Assembly: GCA_001247695.2 (NCBI GenBank)
Contig: LGRX02034747.1
Location: 1-29,277 of the forward strand
DNA: 29,277 nt
Origin: Cymbomonas tetramitiformis
Taxonomy: Eukaryota > Chlorophyta > Pyramimonadophyceae > Pyramimonadales > Pyramimonadaceae
Reading direction: 5' to 3'
A program made the position numbers and the translations under genes. A model generated the notes under the pieces. It searched no databases. It saw only the letters and a list, made by a program, of their open reading frames with translations, and was not told the origin of the DNA. Shown piece after piece: positions 28,200 to 29,277 of the stretch (positions within the stretch are counted from its first letter, which is position 1; every line of letters starts with the position of its first letter).

Positions 28200-29277
28200 T
28201 TATGACTCGAAGTCGCAGAAGAGTGCAAGGGGGACTTCTACGTTTGCGGACGACGGTCGGATAAGCAGACGTGTGCGCTTACGCGTTTGTTACAGTCATC
28301 GGTCCAGCTATAAACCTCTGTCATACACGCGTGCTTCCATTGCGCCTTTTCATATTTTGCGGGATTTAATTTTTCCCGCAATGAGAGACCTCTGACAAAA
28401 ACGAAAAGGTAGGCTCTACAAGTATCGAGACACGAACCTCCAATCTGTGCAACAAAAACTTGAACTATCGCTATCGCTATCGTTGCTTTAGGTTTACTAC
28501 AGATGTGATCATCAATATTATTAAGCCGCGTAATATGCTGTTTTTGAGCCTTCCGATTCAGAAATGCCGATCTGCCGCATCGTGTCGGCTGTCCTACTGC
28601 AGACGTCGGCTGTCCTCCTCCAGATTTTGCGAGGAGCTCACAGACGCTGCTCATCTGACCAATCATATTCACAGTACCTCATTAAATTCGTAACTTTTTC
28701 ATACCCGATCTTCCATTCAGGTCAGGTATTGGTTCGAAAAATTCGAGCCAATGATGTTTTAGATTTCAACCTAAAATCAGGTTATCGTCCGATTGAATCT
28801 TAGATGGTTACGGGCGTCAGATCCGGATATTTCCTGGACTCTCATCGTTAATTTTTCCTACTGTCCATGAAGCAGGTTAATCCTGAATCGAGAATGCCGC
28901 GGACCCGCGTATGACGGTAGCGGTATGAGTGTTTGACCGAGCACCCGTACCCGTTCCAAATACGTTCCGCGCCTGCCAACGTTACATTCATTATTCACCA
29001 GGAGCGCCCACCCTGCACTACTGCACTGCACGCAGACCTGAACTGCCTTACGGCGTATTAAGAGTGTAATGAAAAGCGCGACGGATTCCTTTTCGATTCC
29101 TCAGATGCGAATTATATTTTTCATTGTTTACAAATTCCGAACAGCCGTTCGATTAAATCAGAAGGACATCTAAACCGTTATCGAAATCGCACCGGTATCT
29201 TTCTGGAATCTGTCCGCTTCCGTTCGCGCTTTACACTGTGAAAACCTAGTGCGCAGGGTAGATTAATGAAGAGATTG
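28200..29277. other. 5' flank of the minus-strand unknown gene, to window end
   Basis: A minus-strand frame at 28238-28672 (144 codons) has no domain and no compatible splice partner; I do not call it. Small features: a CTATCG hexamer run at about 28467-28486, a 21-bp imperfect tandem of GTCGGCTGTCCT units at 28588-28622, and the hairpin TTGGTTCGAA/TTCGAGCCAA at 28729-28751. Nothing is supported from 28810 to the end. Confidence 0.45.

Noticed and set aside
28238..28672. 144-codon minus-strand ORF as a gene
   Set aside because: No domain, no splice partner and unremarkable composition; the interval is the 5' flank of the gene below it.

Overview
This window is nuclear DNA of a eukaryote. Coding sequence is split by GT-AG introns of about 100-400 bases (one of 1.4 kb), transposon relics of several classes sit between genes, and minisatellites are frequent. 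I cannot place the lineage from sequence alone. An intron-bearing alga or protist is my guess, and nothing here tests it. Long open frames mislead in this window: most lie in tandem arrays, while the real genes are chains of short exons that no long ORF reveals.

Layout. 1-2.6 kb: five different minisatellites. 2.7-3.7 kb, minus strand: two compatible exons coding a basic N-terminus, a hydrophobic anchor, an acidic stalk and a six-cysteine EGF-like module. 4.4-4.6 kb: a short inverted-repeat element. 5.65-9.79 kb, plus strand: a nine-exon J-domain (DnaJ-family) gene reconstructed here, 323 codons with every splice phase compatible. 10.4-11.4 kb: a 5'-truncated retroelement copy with target-site duplications. 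11.4-17.6 kb: gene-poor, with a foldback-type element (12.4-13.2 kb), a hairpin-rich stretch (13.4-13.9 kb) and a 221-bp hAT-like MITE with an 8-bp target duplication (16.7-16.9 kb). 17.6-22 kb, minus strand: the longest copy of the same retroelement family, with a reverse transcriptase (YIDD box) broken by two frame changes and followed by a non-coding array of 202-bp units. 22.4-24.8 kb: two more copies in opposite orientations. 25.1-25.8 kb: a 53-bp minisatellite. 26-29.3 kb: an 84-bp fragment of the retroelement, an uncertain plus-strand exon chain, and a convergent three-exon minus-strand gene of unknown function.

Main theme. One retroelement family accounts for five separate pieces of the window, all ending at the same 3' terminus. 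Three are bounded by direct duplications of 9-16 bp, and their 5' truncation points differ, which is the signature of target-primed reverse transcription. The reverse transcriptase looks like the Penelope-like/telomerase-like group, but the clade is not settled from motifs alone. The J-domain gene, the EGF-like gene and the unknown minus-strand gene show no functional link; they look like ordinary host genes between transposon-rich segments.
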